A DNA stretch of 64,000 nt from Takakia lepidozioides (Eukaryota > Streptophyta > Takakiopsida > Takakiales > Takakiaceae): assembly GCA_030704615.1 (NCBI GenBank), contig CM060734.1, positions 50,176,042 through 50,240,041 of the forward strand, written 5' to 3'. The notes beneath the pieces are model-generated. The model was not told the DNA's origin and made no database searches. It saw nothing but the letters and a program-made list of their open reading frames with translations. Position numbers and translations under genes: made by a program. Below, piece after piece: positions 33,296 to 45,439 of this stretch; position 1 is the stretch's first letter, and the number at the start of each line of letters is the position of its first letter.

Positions 33296-33799
33296 CTGCA
33301 AGCCCAAGAGACAGAAAACATCCCCATTAGGTGGCAGCCTTCTAGCCATAGACCCCAACGGGGAAGGAGAAAGACTATGGCATTGGACAGAGGGGTGAAA
33401 GATTGTACAGTCACAAATGAAGCTGGAGAAAAGAGACAACACTAGAAAGGACCTTTATTTGTCAATGGCAAGCTCGAAGTGCATATGGATATCGAACAAA
33501 ATACTAACAACCCTATGGCTTCACAAGACAGGGCCCTCGAGAGATGAGTTGCCAGAGAATTTCTGGTCTCCAAAACTAAATGCCCCTGCAAGGAATGAGC
33601 GGCTTTTAATGCGACAGAGACAACAGATGAAAATGGAAATATAGAGAGAGGGAACCCTGCTCAGTTCCCTGTGAATGACCAACAGACACAAAAGCAACTG
33701 GGTCTGACAATTTCCGCTTCTCATGAACCCAATGTGTTGACTTGAAGAGAATTTCTTTCTTTCTCTCGTCCCATATGCTCTTTTGAGGTGTACATTGAC

Positions 33800-33835
33800 A
33801 TTATAAAGTACCATTTCATTTCATTTCCTTTCCTT
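33800..33835 (+). mobile_element. (CATTT)n-tailed LINE 3' end
   Basis: ATTATAAAGTACCATTTCAT then TTCATTTCCTTTCC, the same terminal sequence as at 29505. Confidence 0.6.
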
Positions 33836-33972
33836 TCAGCAGCCACCAAAACTTTTATGCCACTTTTTCCCTCCATGAGCTTCATGAGCTTCCGGTTTAG
33901 ATTCCTCTGTGCGAATGAATAGTCCTCTAACCTGACTCTGTAGTTCCTATCATTTAGGGGCCAACAACGTAC

Positions 33973-34044
33973 AGTTTCTGCAGATTCGGGAGGTAGCCAT
34001 ATTCATCAGGCAAAGGTCCATACATCTCCGCCGAGTGGAAGTTT
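33973..34044 (-). CDS. Receptor kinase LRR exon (one LRR)
   Basis: 72 bp between CATGACAG and GTACGT: NFHSAEMYGPLPDEYGYLPN LQKL. Phase 2. Confidence 0.75.
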
Positions 34045-34452
34045 CTGTCATGTACAGAGAAGCCAATACTTGTCACTCATGGACAACATCACAAAGTTAG
34101 AGAGATAAGACTACAGACAGCAACTTGAAGTGTACCAGCATGTTGCTAAAAGACAACCATCCATAAAGTCCCTAGAAAAAGAATCGATACCCTCATCTTG
34201 CACCGCACACAAATTACAACTCTGCGTACACCAGGGGAGTAAAATCACACAACTGCTCCATGAGGGCTATCTCCTTGTATGACTATGCCCTCCACGTGCT
34301 GAATCTTTATAGGGACAGATAACAAGTACATTACTTTCCTGACACATAAACCTCTTTTCAGCCACTGGCTGTGGTTAAGAAGAAGTAAATGAGCTTGTGA
34401 CCAAATTACCCAACACGGCCCAGAGTTCATAAAAAATAAGGTACTAACTTAC

Positions 34453-34524
34453 ATATACTGTAGTTTGGTGCAATTACCCAGCTCGCGTGGCAGTGTGGAC
34501 TTCATAGTAGTGCCCCACATTGTC
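34453..34524 (-). CDS. Receptor kinase LRR exon (one LRR)
   Basis: 72 bp between GATGCAG and GTAAGT: TMWGTTMKSTLPRELGNCTK LQYM. Phase 2. Confidence 0.7.
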
Positions 34525-34871
34525 CTGCATCATGATAAGCATAGAGGTAATTGCAAGAGGAGCTGGTCTCTCTGAGACTTCAAGGAAGAAAATCTCTCTC
34601 TCACTTCTTTCTTTGACACTCAATACTCGCACCAAAAACCAAATCTCTACCTGATCCCCCTCCTTCTTGCTCTCTCTCCAGACTGTGCATACTGGACAAA
34701 CAATCCCACTTTGAAAGTAGTCATTCAACAAAGCTTACTTCCATAATTTGGTCTCTGCTAGAACTTCTAAACATCTCTACTGTAGTTGCAGAAGTCTATG
34801 ATGGACACTTGGGTACACTTTTCCATCAAATCATACAGATTTCAGAAGACATATCATACGTACACCTGAAG

Positions 34872-34938
34872 CTTGTTCAGTACCCCAGATTTATTTACTG
34901 CTTTGAGCAAACGTGGCATCGGTCAGAGGCTAGCTATT
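34872..34938 (-). pseudogene. Damaged receptor kinase LRR exon with in-frame TGA
   Basis: The LRR frame PMPRLLKAVNKSGVLNKLQV is preceded by SL then TGA, where other exons have L-T-G-P; a loss of three bases would explain it. The left and right borders are less certain than in the neighbouring exons. Confidence 0.5.
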
Positions 34939-34972
34939 GATGATAGTGAGTCCATGAAGATAAGAAACTTAC

Positions 34973-35050
34973 ACTTCCAACAATTCCTTAAGGAGCCCAA
35001 GCTCGTCTGAAGGAAGAGGTCCAGTCAACTGGGAGTTGTTACCCAAATAG
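34973..35050 (-). CDS. Receptor kinase LRR exon (one LRR)
   Basis: 78 bp between GTGGCAG and GTAAGT: YLGNNSQLTGPLPSDELGLL KELLEV. Phase 2. Confidence 0.75.
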
Positions 35051-35399
35051 CTGCCACAGTCACTTACTGAATTAGACTTCCAACTGCTAGCCAGATTCTT
35101 AAAACTAGGAACTTTTTAAATAACATGGAATGTACTCAACCATTGTCACCACATCTCCCATTTCTGGGGTTTCCTGAGGGCCATCTCTAGGAATAGTTCA
35201 GGGCTTAGATCTGCTGAGAGGAGATGCATCTGCAAGTCCAGAATGGACATTATTACAGACACACGTAGCCACTGCCCATACTGCCTGCAGATTCAGGCTA
35301 ACACTGTTTCTTCTTTCCCCTCATTTGTTTGGCTGACAGAGCTCTCAGTAACATTTTGCAAATATCATAGAAAACATAACAGGCAGAAAGGACCCGTAC

Positions 35400-35471
35400 A
35401 GATGTTGCAGCTTCTGAAGATTCTTGATTCCAGGAGGTACAGATCCACTAATTTGGGTGATATCTAGTGCC
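35400..35471 (-). CDS. Receptor kinase LRR exon (one LRR)
   Basis: 72 bp between GCTGCAG and GTACGG: ALDITQISGSVPPGIKNLQK LQHL. Phase 2. Confidence 0.75.
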
Positions 35472-36009
35472 CTGCAGCACAACAAGGAACTGGACAGATT
35501 AAGGCAGTCTTCTTGAAACTTTCAATGCATATTGATAGATTCTGCAATGCTACATGTTCCCAGAGGAGTCTCAATTCGTTAAACTCCATTTGTTGATTTG
35601 TAAACTTTTGAGTACCATGTGCTGGGTCTAAATGCAGCAGATTCAGTTGGTGGACAATATCCATTCCTCATTGCTTGGACTATTTGCCAATGAAGATACC
35701 AATACTGCGCTCTGAAACATTACTCAAATTATGCAAAGATAGGCAAGTTAATATCAACCAATAAAACAAGGTGGCCAGGTTTTCATGGTGTACCATCCTA
35801 ATAAAGACTTGAAGTAACCACAGTGCACAGTATGTAGGACTCTCATTGCAACTACACCCTTAAATTTGATTGGTGCTGAAATGTGCTTGTAGCAACCACA
35901 AGGGGAAGCTAAGTCAACCCTGAATCATCATTAGCCACAAGCCGGTGCCAAAGTGATAAAAATTTACAAAGATAAGAAGATCACACTATACATGCCACCC
36001 TTGTTAAGA

Positions 36010-36060
36010 ATGTACTCATAAGACGTTGTTCGCCGTAGCCTTGTGGCCTTGTTGCCACCC
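36010..36060 (-). mobile_element. Short LINE 3' end (second type)
   Basis: The reverse complement carries CTACGGCGAACAACGTCTTA and TGAGTACATTC, matching the ends seen at 37545-37590 and 38645-38685. It marks 3' ends of the LINE whose C-terminus is at 37.55-38.6 kb. Confidence 0.5.
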
Positions 36061-36207
36061 TTGTTAAGAAAGCTCATGAAAGATACAAACTTCAATGAAC
36101 ACATTATAATCTGCCTGAAAGATGGGAGGCACGAATACAAAAAGTGACAAGACCAAAGTGGTCAGCAACAATTAAGTACACCAAAGCAGCAAGGGTCTGG
36201 GACTTAC

Positions 36208-36279
36208 AAAGTAGTAAGATTTGTCATATTCAGTAAGACTGGAGGAAAGGGCCCTGTTAATGAATTTGAGGTCATTATT
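36208..36279 (-). CDS. Receptor kinase LRR exon (one LRR)
   Basis: Exactly 72 bp between TATGCAG and GTAAGT: IMTSNSLTGPFPPVLLNMTN LTTL. Phase 2 on both sides like the other LRR exons. Confidence 0.75.
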
Positions 36280-36636
36280 CTGCATACACACATCCAATTC
36301 TATTATCCCCTGACTATTGTGAAATGTACTCTAAAACATGCAGAGTCAAATGGTGCGCCCAGCACTCAGAAATAGACCATTGTACCATCCAAGGAGCTCT
36401 ACAATGATTAAACATGCATGGCACCTATGCCTTCCTAAGCAACTTTTGCCAGGTATCTACATGACAGATTCCAGCCAGTCTTCTTACGACCTGCTGGGCG
36501 ACCACACTAAACAGATTATCACCACCAACAACTGCAGTAGCATTTTTGGTTGTCATGCACTGATGGACAAAAAGGATAAAAACAGAAAAGTGACAGCTGG
36601 TAAGGAGACAGAAAGAGAGACAGAAAGAGGGAACCT

Positions 36637-37420
36637 TGAGAGAGAAATGAAATGAAATGGTGGTTTATAACGTCCGCGGGAAGCTCATAGAGCTTATGGG
36701 ACAAAATGGAAGAAAACATGAGAGAGGAAACAAAAACCAGAGCCAGAGATAAAAACTATTGTTCGAGTGATTGTCTAAGGGTGAGTACCTCGTGCAGGTA
36801 AGCTGCCAGGCATTTCTGATCTTCATAGTGAAAGACTTCAGTGAGAGATTGGGTTCCACGGAATAGACAGTGGAATCTCCCAGGGTATAGGGGCAATAGA
36901 AGAAGTGTTCTTCAGTTTCGATTTCCTGGTTGCGCCCTGTGCAAGCTGGACATAGGCGGTCCTCCCGCTGCAGGTTTTCCCATCTGCCAGTCTCTATCCG
37001 TAGGTTGTGGGAGCCCACCCTGAACCGCCCCAATGCCCTCAGGAGAGAAGGAGATAAAGATGCCGAAAGGCAATTGGGCCGCAAGATTCTATCATCTCGG
37101 AGAACCAAGAATGTTTCTCGATAGAAATGGAGTTTTGTCGTGAGGTTGGGGAGCTTCCAAGTTCTCCTGACATGTAGTTCCATAAGCTCCCTTCTAATGA
37201 GTCTGTTGCGGTCTTGCTTGGATGTGATGTCCACCCCTTCTGGATTCACTGGTAATAGTGAGGCAACAGAGAGTCCATGGCGTTCCAAAAAGGTATCCAC
37301 TCGAGCATACCAGGATTGTTTGAAACCTGCATTTTTTAGCCTGATAGATGTTGCGAGGGCTCTGGCCACAGGCCCCTTGGGGGGAAGGGCGTGTAACCTA
37401 TGCAGAAAATTGTAAGCCGG
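36637..37420 (-). mobile_element. LINE C-terminal fragment with (CATTT)n tail
   Basis: The frame 37369-36665 reads QSWYARVDTFLERHGLSVAS, ELMELHVRRTWKLPNLTTKL and RLCPACTGRNQEIETEEHFF YCP, a C-x2-C...H-x4-C zinc cluster typical of LINE C-termini. The element ends with GTTATAAACCACCATTTCAT repeats at 36680-36640. It sits in a receptor-kinase intron. Confidence 0.8.
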
Positions 37421-37549
37421 AAGAGGGCCTCAGTTTGCAGTGGCACGCATGCGAATTCTGCACTCAGGATGTGAGATGGAGTTGTGCCTCTGGCAGAGAG
37501 AAAGACGTGGGAATATCCTAGGCTGCCAGGTGATACCTATATAATGTAT

Positions 37550-38640
37550 TCAAAAGATGTTGTCTGCCGGAGCCTTGTGGCCATTGACCCTGCGCCCGGT
37601 TTGAGCGGAACACAAAGGGACAGAAACTACCTTTGTCAGGGGCCGACGCCAGTAGTATGACATACCTTGAAACATGCAATTGATCCCAGTTTTCCAGGTA
37701 TCCTCTAGAAATCCCTTCACACAAACATCAATCTGCTGTGTGTGATGCGCCCAATAACTAGACTGCAAAAGGGCCTGGGCTTTTGGCTCAGCCATGAGAT
37801 TTTCGAAGTTGGTAAACAGAGGTACAGTTCCTTTGATGAAATTGAAAAGGGTGTCTCTCTGGTGAGAGGACCCAGGACAGTGAATCAGGAAGTGGATATT
37901 GTCTTCAGGTTGCCCACACAACAGACACTTACAATCCCCCTTTCCTCTGTGCGTCTGTTTGCTGTTCAAAGGTAGGCTACCCGCCCTGATTTTGAATTTC
38001 AGTCTAGTGCCAAGAGTGGGTAAACCCTTGAGGTCATCCATGATGGCCTCACTCATGTCACAGACTGGAAACAGGTTCAGGGAAGTTTTCTGCCTAACTT
38101 CATTTTCATCAGACAATTTAACTTCAGCCTCTAAGGCAGATTTATCCAGCAGGGTCATGGCTTGCGGACTTAGATTCAGATCCTTGACAACCTCTTCTAC
38201 CCTCTTCCGCCAGGACTTAGCCTCTTTTGACAGGGCGCTCCTGCTTCCAAGATATAGAGTCGATGAACTTAGGGTATCTGGTATTGGTCATAAGTTGCAG
38301 CTGACCCCACCATCTGACCTTGAATTCATCGCGTCGGGAGCTTAAGGGAGGAATGCCAAACTCACCCCAAACAGCCACATTATCTGTTTTGGAGCATGCT
38401 GGCATGCACTCCTTGAGCACCCCCACTTGAATGGATTCTGGAGACTTAGCCTGGTTGGAGTTATCAACCCACACAGCAGTTGGGGTAGGCCTAATAACGC
38501 AGCAAAGCATGGTTTTTTTTACTTCAGAGTTGATCCCTCTGCAGTGGAAAAATTTAGCGAGACCCAACGCTTTGCGCTTGCCCAATTGAATCACTTTCGG
38601 TATATGCGCTTCCCAGTTACAGTTGGAGGAAAACTCAACC
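37550..38640 (-). mobile_element. Second LINE C-terminal fragment
   Basis: Frames 38594-38217 and 38158-37556 read LGKRKALGLAKFFHCRGINS, NVAVWGEFGIPPLSSRRDEF, then FKIRAGSLPLNSKQTHRGKG and CKCLLCGQPEDNIHFLIHCP. It is the post-RT and zinc-cluster part of a LINE, ending near ACAACATCTTTTGAATACAT at about 37545. Another LINE 3' end of the same type lies directly upstream at 38645-38685. Confidence 0.8.
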
Positions 38641-38820
38641 TATGTAATGTACTCATAAGACTTTGTTTGCCGTAGCGTGGGTGGTGATACCTTTATAGTT
38701 GGAGCAAAAGGAGTACTTATTATTCTGAATAGCCTCAATATGCGAAGTCAACAACAAAAACGTTACAAAAAGTTTCAAGAAAACCATGACACCCATGTGA
38801 CCAAAGGTGGAGAAACTCAC

Positions 38821-38964
38821 AGACTCGAAAGATTTGTCAGGTTGGCAAAATAGGAGGGAATGGTTCCATTGATTGAATTGTAGCCTAGGTTGAGGTATTG
38901 CAGATTATTGAGTTCACCAAAAGCAGGGATAAGTGGTCCCGTGAGCCCTCCATATGACAGGTTC
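38821..38964 (-). CDS. Receptor kinase LRR exon (two LRRs)
   Basis: A 144-bp exon after CTCTCAG: NLSYGGLTGPLIPAFGELNN, LQYLNLGYNSINGTIPSYFA, NLTNLSSL, ending CT|GTGAGT. Phase 2 at both ends, so it fuses in frame with exon 2 (CT+G). Confidence 0.85.
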
Positions 38965-39533
38965 CTGAGAGCTACATTCAAGGGAAACAAGGTCAGCCAA
39001 AACAAGAGATTGTTTCCACTCCTCTCAAAGCGTGGCCTAAACTAGGGAATGAATTGTCAACTAGGGATTTTGACCTTAAAATGTAGAAATTGCCATGCTC
39101 ATGATAACAAAAGTGGTAAAAACCTTGCAAGCCCTGTAATCTACCCTACAGAGGAGTTCAGTACCAGGGGTCATGCAAAATTAGTTTCTGAGGTACAGAG
39201 TATCATGACAGAGGCCAATCCGACCAGAAATCATTCATCAGATGCAGGATCCCATTCATTGGAAGTGCAAAGATAGCCCTCTAAAAAGCCATAACAGGAA
39301 GTTCATCTCGTGGTCACTCCTACTCAGGGCACGAAGTCAGATCTCCTCACCCAAAATTGTAGCCACCTGTTGGGCTACTGTGAAAGATACCAATTTTGCA
39401 ACATTGGAACATTGGAACCCTGATACAGACACCTCCAGAAGGAAGAAAGAGGAGAGTGGAGATGAGTGTTGTGGAGATAAAGAAGACGAGCTGGGAGAGG
39501 GACAAGAATACCAAACAGAGGAGAGGTGCTTAC

Positions 39534-39654
39534 AGCCCAATTACGTGGCCATCTGATGAACAATTCACATCACTCCACATGGGAGCACATGGATCTAGAC
39601 CGGACCAGTTAGTAGACAATCCATACTCCGTCTGAATATTTAGCAGTGCTTGCC
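39534..39654 (-). CDS. Receptor kinase exon 2: LRR N-terminal cap
   Basis: After acceptor GTTGCAG the frame reads GQALLNIQTEYGLSTNWSGL, DPCAPMWSDVNCSSDGHVIG, then CT|GTAAGC. The W-x-G-x-D-P-C...W...C pattern is the LRRNT_2 cap of plant LRR receptor kinases. Confidence 0.8.
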
Positions 39655-39913
39655 CTGCAACCCCATACACCATAGCCCACTCAATCTCAAGAAAGAACTC
39701 AAATTTTGAGGCTGAATGGTCGATATTCAATGGACTAATTAATTGAGTCATCATAGAGCCTGCCTCCATCCGAGGTCTGACAGGTTTGTTGTGGTAGCTA
39801 TAGAAATTTGTTGCAAGGAGCCTCAAAAGCTGAAATGCCCCAAGGACTTGCAATTTTCAGGTCCAACATTCATATTTGCACGTGCACAAGCATGATATCA
39901 CGTCAGACCTCTT

Positions 39914-40262
39914 TCATGGACGAAAAAAGTTGTTGGCCAAAGCCAGGATGTTCAATCCAATAGAAGGGGTGCATATATGATATGCAAAGACGCTGCAGGG
40001 CCAAATCCATGTACGTTTGGAGGTCAGTGAATGGAGCACGAAGAGATTTACATTTTGAATCATGCCTCTCCCTAGTCCACCCTCATTTCTCAGACCGGCC
40101 ACTTTTTTTGGCCACAAGGCTTTGACCCAAGCATCACTCGACATTCGAAATCTAGTGGGATGAACAGAAGCAACCCAATGAACAGGCAAAAAATTAGGTC
40201 CTATCCAATCTGCCAATACAGCCAGCCTCATGTGAATAGGTACTACTTTGGGAAGGTCAAAC
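39914..40262 (-). mobile_element. Possible LINE-derived open frame in the first receptor-kinase intron
   Basis: A minus-strand frame reads MRLAVLADWIGPNFLPVHWV, RFRMSSDAWVKALWPKKVAG and LRNEGGLGRGM. It looks like the linker region after the RT of plant LINEs, but no diagnostic motif is present. Confidence 0.35.
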
Positions 40263-40267
40263 CGAAC

Positions 40268-40340
40268 CTTCATATGTGGCATCGCAAGATACGGCTGCAC
40301 AGAGCAGCGCCAGTAGTGCTAGCGCCAGCCCCCTCTGCAT
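40268..40340 (-). CDS. Receptor kinase exon 1: signal peptide
   Basis: ATG at 40340-40338, then MQRGLALALLALLCAAVSCD, a textbook signal peptide, then ATYE plus one base and the donor AAG|GTTCGG. Phase 1 matches the next exon, giving E-G-Q-A-L-L. The phase match and the N-terminal position are what support this start. Confidence 0.65.
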
Positions 40341-41769
40341 GGCTTCCAACCTTCAAAAGCTGCAACGCATTAACAATAAGTATCAGCTTCTTTCCACCGT
40401 TACACCTGATGGAGGAGCAGATCGGGATGGAGAGAAGTTCAGTAGGAATTTGCAAAGAAGAGGTAATACATCCACATGTGAGCATGATTGTACAAATTAT
40501 TATTCCAGTATGATTCCCCAGTCAAGTGCCTACACGCAGTTACAAAGTGACCTTTCAAATATCTCCCTCAAGAGATCACGTATATCTTCTCGAAGTGCTC
40601 CAGGAAGACCCCCCCGCAATGAAGTGTTTGGAGGTGTGCTGCCACTATACGAAGTCATGTATCCGATATACCACTGCTATAGGTGTCAACAACAATATAT
40701 TGCGTAATAGCGTTCTCAGAAGTGGTGAAGCAGGCAATGAAGGCTTTGTGTGAACCAGTATCAATACTATGTAAGGTAGGCTTTGGTGTTTGTGAGTGCA
40801 TGAACTCCATAACACTGTATCATCTCTTCAATTCAACCTTTTACAACTCAAGAGTATCATGAGCAAAGCCTTCTCTCTGTGGATGCCTTCCTGGCAATCC
40901 CGGACGCTCATTCCACATCGATCTGATTAACCAGGGTCACTCTCTTTAAACCAGGATTGTCTCTGGAGAGATTCCTGTAAGTTTTATTTCACCTCACATT
41001 TTTTTCATGGTGTAAACGCTCCAGCTGCATGGAACCTGCTCAACCCCTCTAGCAACAGAGACTGCCGAAACATCGTCCAACTGTCCAAGACTTTCCAAAA
41101 AGCCTGCTGTAGCACACTCGTCCAACCTTCCTCTCCTTACGTCCGCTACAACTTCTGCTCACAATGTAACCCGCCACATCTCTTCCATTCCAGACCAACC
41201 GCTTGCAACTTCCAGTAAACTGCATTCTCCATATCCACAGGTGAAACAAACGAGGAAGCACAAACTAACAGGCGAAATGTTTGCAGAGTCTGCAGAGGAA
41301 AAGAGCAGCCTGCACAGAGGCAAGCGGTAAAACGAAGGGAGGAGGAAAGCAACTCCGACTGAACACTATACGATTCGTAGCCTTAATTTTCCCTGCTGCG
41401 AATTTTCACGATCTCTGTCCGTGCCTGATCTGCATTCCTGTTGCTCCAGTGACTGGATTGTGAGCAGCAGCGAATAAGTGCCCGAGAACAGTGTAAGAAA
41501 AGCTTCCCGCAAGGAGTAATTGTTGGATCCTTTGACTTGCCGCACCAGCATGGATCACGGATTCCTCCTCAACCGGATCGCTGTTGACCAGGCCGCATCC
41601 TAGGCCGCAACCTCGGAACCTCCACTAATTATAACCTCACCGTGTCCCCCCCAGCTGACTCTGGGTTCAAATCACGGGTGGTATTGTATATTGTCCAGGT
41701 ATATAGGGCTGCGCCTGGTATGAAAAGCCAGACATTTTTTTTATTTCATTTTTATTTTAACGGAAAGGG
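40341..41769. other. Region upstream of the receptor kinase
   Basis: Should hold the kinase promoter and 5' UTR. I see no convincing core promoter element and no other gene. Confidence 0.4.
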
Positions 41770-41995
41770 GACAGAAAAAATTAAGAGAAAGGGAAACACC
41801 CGGCTGGGAGCGACAGCTCACAAATCAGGCCCCTTAATTGTAGTGAGAGGAGAAAATAACCTCTTTCACAGTAACCGTGGCATGGAGGCGTATAAGTGGG
41901 ACACCGCCCAACACCCGTCAAGTAGCAAGATTTGACCCCAGACTCATCTGGGTGGCACTCAGTGCACTTAACCAACTGAGCTACTGACTGTTGGT
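41770..41995 (-). mobile_element. tRNA-derived SINE (family 1)
   Basis: On the minus strand an A box (TAGCTCAGTTGG, 41983-41972) and a B box (GGGTCAAATC, 41938-41929) are followed by a body matching the 24.3 kb SINE (TGAGCTGTCGCTCCCAGCCG versus TGAGCAGTCGCTCCCAGG). It ends in a T-rich tail near 41770-41730. The tRNA-like head (CAGTAGCTCAGTTGGTTAAG) is well kept. Confidence 0.8.
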
Positions 41996-42017
41996 TTTTA
42001 AGTATGAAAGGGAGTCG

Positions 42018-42235
42018 ACACAATAGGCTGGCCGGGTGGTAAAACACCCTGTGCATTGACCTGTGGGTTTGGGGCTCGAATCCCTGTAATCTGTCTCTCT
42101 CTGCCTTGGGGCTGGGGCTCTGTCCCTGTTTGCCTTCATGGCCCCATATGTAAGAAGGGGTCTCCCTCAAGGCACAGCTGCTAGCTGGCGGGGGGGGGAG
42201 GGTCCTTGAAAACCAAAAAACCACTGTTAATCAAA
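42018..42235 (+). mobile_element. tRNA-derived SINE (another family)
   Basis: On the plus strand an A-box-like TGGCCGGGTGG (42029-42039) and a B box GGGGCTCGAATCC (42071-42083) are followed by an unrelated body with a C/T-rich part and a G run. It stands tail-away from the neighbouring family-1 SINE, so the two tRNA heads face each other across about 30 bp. Confidence 0.65.
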
Positions 42236-43669
42236 TTTAAAAAGGAAAGGAAAAAATAAATGCTATGCAATAAGTTCACTTCAGCTTAGTATGGATAACG
42301 TTGGTCCATCCGCGGACTCTTGGCATCAGTTTATAGTAAATCGAAAAAGGCAGGGTGACCTAAATTTGGTGTGAGAGAAGAGGGAAAAGAATGTTGTGAA
42401 GCGGGCGAGGAGGCGCAGCAGCCTTGGGAGGAGACATGACACAGGGACGCAAAGTTGCTGGCGTTGCTGCACTGGCGGCATAGGGCCCATGCTGTGCAAG
42501 TGGATGGATAGTCAATGTGACATCAAATCTGGACGCACCACCTTGACCACTATATTGACAATGGGAGTTCTAAGAACAGTAAATGTGCACAATGAACGCA
42601 TACAGACTAAAATATTGGCGACATTTGAGAGTTCCGAGGGGCGGAACCTTCTGGAATTGTCGTATTTGGCAGACGCACTTGAAGGAGCAGGACAACTATA
42701 TCGTGAGCGTGGACTAGAGCTACATACCGATACCTCACAATCTCTAACAAAAGAGGAAAGTACGCAGCAAGGGTCTGGAATGCGATGGCTCATTCACGCT
42801 TGCAATCAATCTAACTTAAGGGGTCGGTGTACCAGACAGCATGCCCATGTTCTGATCGTGCAGTGAGACTGTCTTCGGGACAGGTCATGTGCTGCTCTAC
42901 GTACCACACAACAGTCCAAATCTTTGACTAGCGCTCTGTCTGCGGGAGACAGTGGGACTCGTCAGTTACTTCTTCTGGTCAGTAAGATATTCACACGCGC
43001 AGTGTCAGCACTTGCCGATCTGCAGCAAAGAATGGGTTCTAATACATAAGTAGCTTGTCAAAAAAGAGTCTACTGTAACTGCATGTACCGTACGGACCTA
43101 GCTTATTAGGCACTTCCTCGCCTAATAATTAATAAAAATGGAATATTATTAGGCAGATTCGTTTTTTGTTTTTCTTAAAAGAGGAACGGAGGCCTCTTAG
43201 CTTTATATATTAGGACATAGAACGTCCGAGAAGTACAAGAGGAAAAAATAACCTCTACCAGGGTGCCATAAGGCTGACCTAGGAAGACGATGCTTTGTGA
43301 CCAAGTTAAGAGAAGGGGGAGAAGAGAGGTCTTAGATCAAGGATAATCCATATACCAGGAGCCATAAACCAGTAAGACTAGAGCCTAACAGCAGTGCCCC
43401 AACCATCAAGATGCTTGAAGAGCCCTCCCTCGGTCACTACAAAACTGGGGAGCAGCTAGGCAAGGCCCAATCATCTCCTTCTATCTACTATGCATTTGCG
43501 ACAGGCTAAACCATGAGAATAGCGAGGAAATCCACAGAGAGCCACTCAGTAGACCTGCTGACTAATTTAGGCTACCAAAAGATAGTGCCTTCGCTTTGCC
43601 CTTCTTAAGAGATTTACTCTGCCTCCAATTGACTTCAGGCTCATCCTCACCAAAGGGGGAGCGCATGGA
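42236..43669. other. No recognised gene
   Basis: A plus-strand frame at 42396-42866 is open but has no family features. The rest, including 43140-43450, looks like decayed repeats. Confidence 0.45.
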
Positions 43670-44065
43670 GCTAAGAGAGCTGCCAGCCCTCCGGGAAGTT
43701 GTCATTCCATTGAACCCTCAATTCTGATAATCTGGTGCAGATCTTTCCTCGTTTGCCCCAAGATTGATCAAACTCTTGGAGGAGTTTTTTACGCCTCCTC
43801 TCCCCACATCTGGAAAGAGCTGAACCCAACACACCCCAAGCTTTCCGAGCCTCAGTCATGATGTCTGAGTGAGTCATAAACAGTACAGACCTTATTGAAA
43901 ACGGCTTACCCGAAAAAATCAGATCACATCTGGCCTTCCACACGTTCCACAAAGTGTGAGCCCTGAGGGCAGCCCAAACCGGACATTTGGTCCACAAATG
44001 ACCTCCCTGAAAATTTAAAAGCAAAACAAACAAAGCAATGCTCCAGGGATTCTGTATTTCGCAAC
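43670..44065 (-). mobile_element. LINE C-terminal tail
   Basis: The frame reads LRAHTLWNVWKARCDLIFSG and EARKAWGVLGSALSRCGERR, matching the tail of the LINE at 22840-23010. It is cut on its 5' side by the LTR beginning at 44066. Confidence 0.75.
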
Positions 44066-44759
44066 TGTCGTGCGTATACATATCGCTACACAACTACATC
44101 GATGTCCAAAACCACACAACACATGTGCACACCACACACTAGTATATCACTAGTCCACCACTAGTCCAACCACTAGGCTACAACTAGTCAGTCACTAGGC
44201 TGCCACTATGCTGCCCACTATGGCAGTCACTAGTCCACACAATGATAAAGAAAAAGAAGACAAGCACAAGCTCATGTGAGCTCACAAAGCGGAAGCATAA
44301 ACTCATGCATATATAACCTCATCACTCAAATACAAGTCAAGCCAAGTGCACCCCACGCTATGGGGAATCCACACTACGACGCCATAGCTAGGCGCGGTGA
44401 GGCTCAACTCGAGAAAGATGAGCCTCTCGCGTTTGCCGTGAAGATGACCACTCCAGGGCCTAAATCTGCCTTGACCCCTGGATTGACACTTAGGCCATTC
44501 CCAAATGTCAATATGTAAAAGCTAGCTATTTCCTAGCTAGTTTCACACTAGTGGTAAAATAACTTGACAGCTGTCGTGCGCATACATATCGCTACACAAC
44601 TACATCGCTGTCCAAAACCACACAACACATGTGCACGCCACACACTAGTATATCACTAGTCCACCACTAGTCCAACCATTAGTCCAACCACTAGGCTACA
44701 ACTAGTCAGTCACTAGGCTGCCACTATACTGCCCACTATGGCAGTCACTAGTCCACACA
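44066..44759 (-). repeat. Second CACTAG-rich LTR of the PHD-type Ty3 family
   Basis: Begins TGTCGTGCGTATAC at 44066 and ends CACTAGTCCACACA at 44759, followed by the same C-run (TCGCCCCCCTAGCTGGTGCT) that serves as polypurine tract on the minus strand. As in the first copy, the TGTCGTGC...CACTAG block is repeated inside (44066 and 44576). Confidence 0.7.
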
Positions 44760-45148
<389 letters not shown>

Positions 45149-45439
45149 CTATCAAATGTTCGCTCAACCAGCTAACTTGCAGAATTCAACATGAAAATTG
45201 GCCGATTTTGATATGAGGGTTAGTATGTGTGGTGGATCTATCGCTTCATGAGAATTCGGATAGTTTGGTGGAAGTTCCTTGTTATGTTTCAGCTCTTCTC
45301 TTTCCTAGGCCCCCGAGTTTGTTGTGATTCAGTTCTGCACTCCGGTGTGACTATTGGCTTGAGCCTAAAGGCCTGATTTGGTTGTCCATGAGTAGTAACA
45401 AATGAGGTGAAGGTATCCCTGGCTGGAGATCATAGGTGC

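Noticed and set aside
41929-41983. tRNA gene on the minus strand
   Set aside because: Same reason: Pol III boxes of a SINE without a complete cloverleaf.
42396-42866. 156-codon plus-strand open frame
   Set aside because: No recognisable motif, no splice context, composition like the surrounding non-coding DNA.
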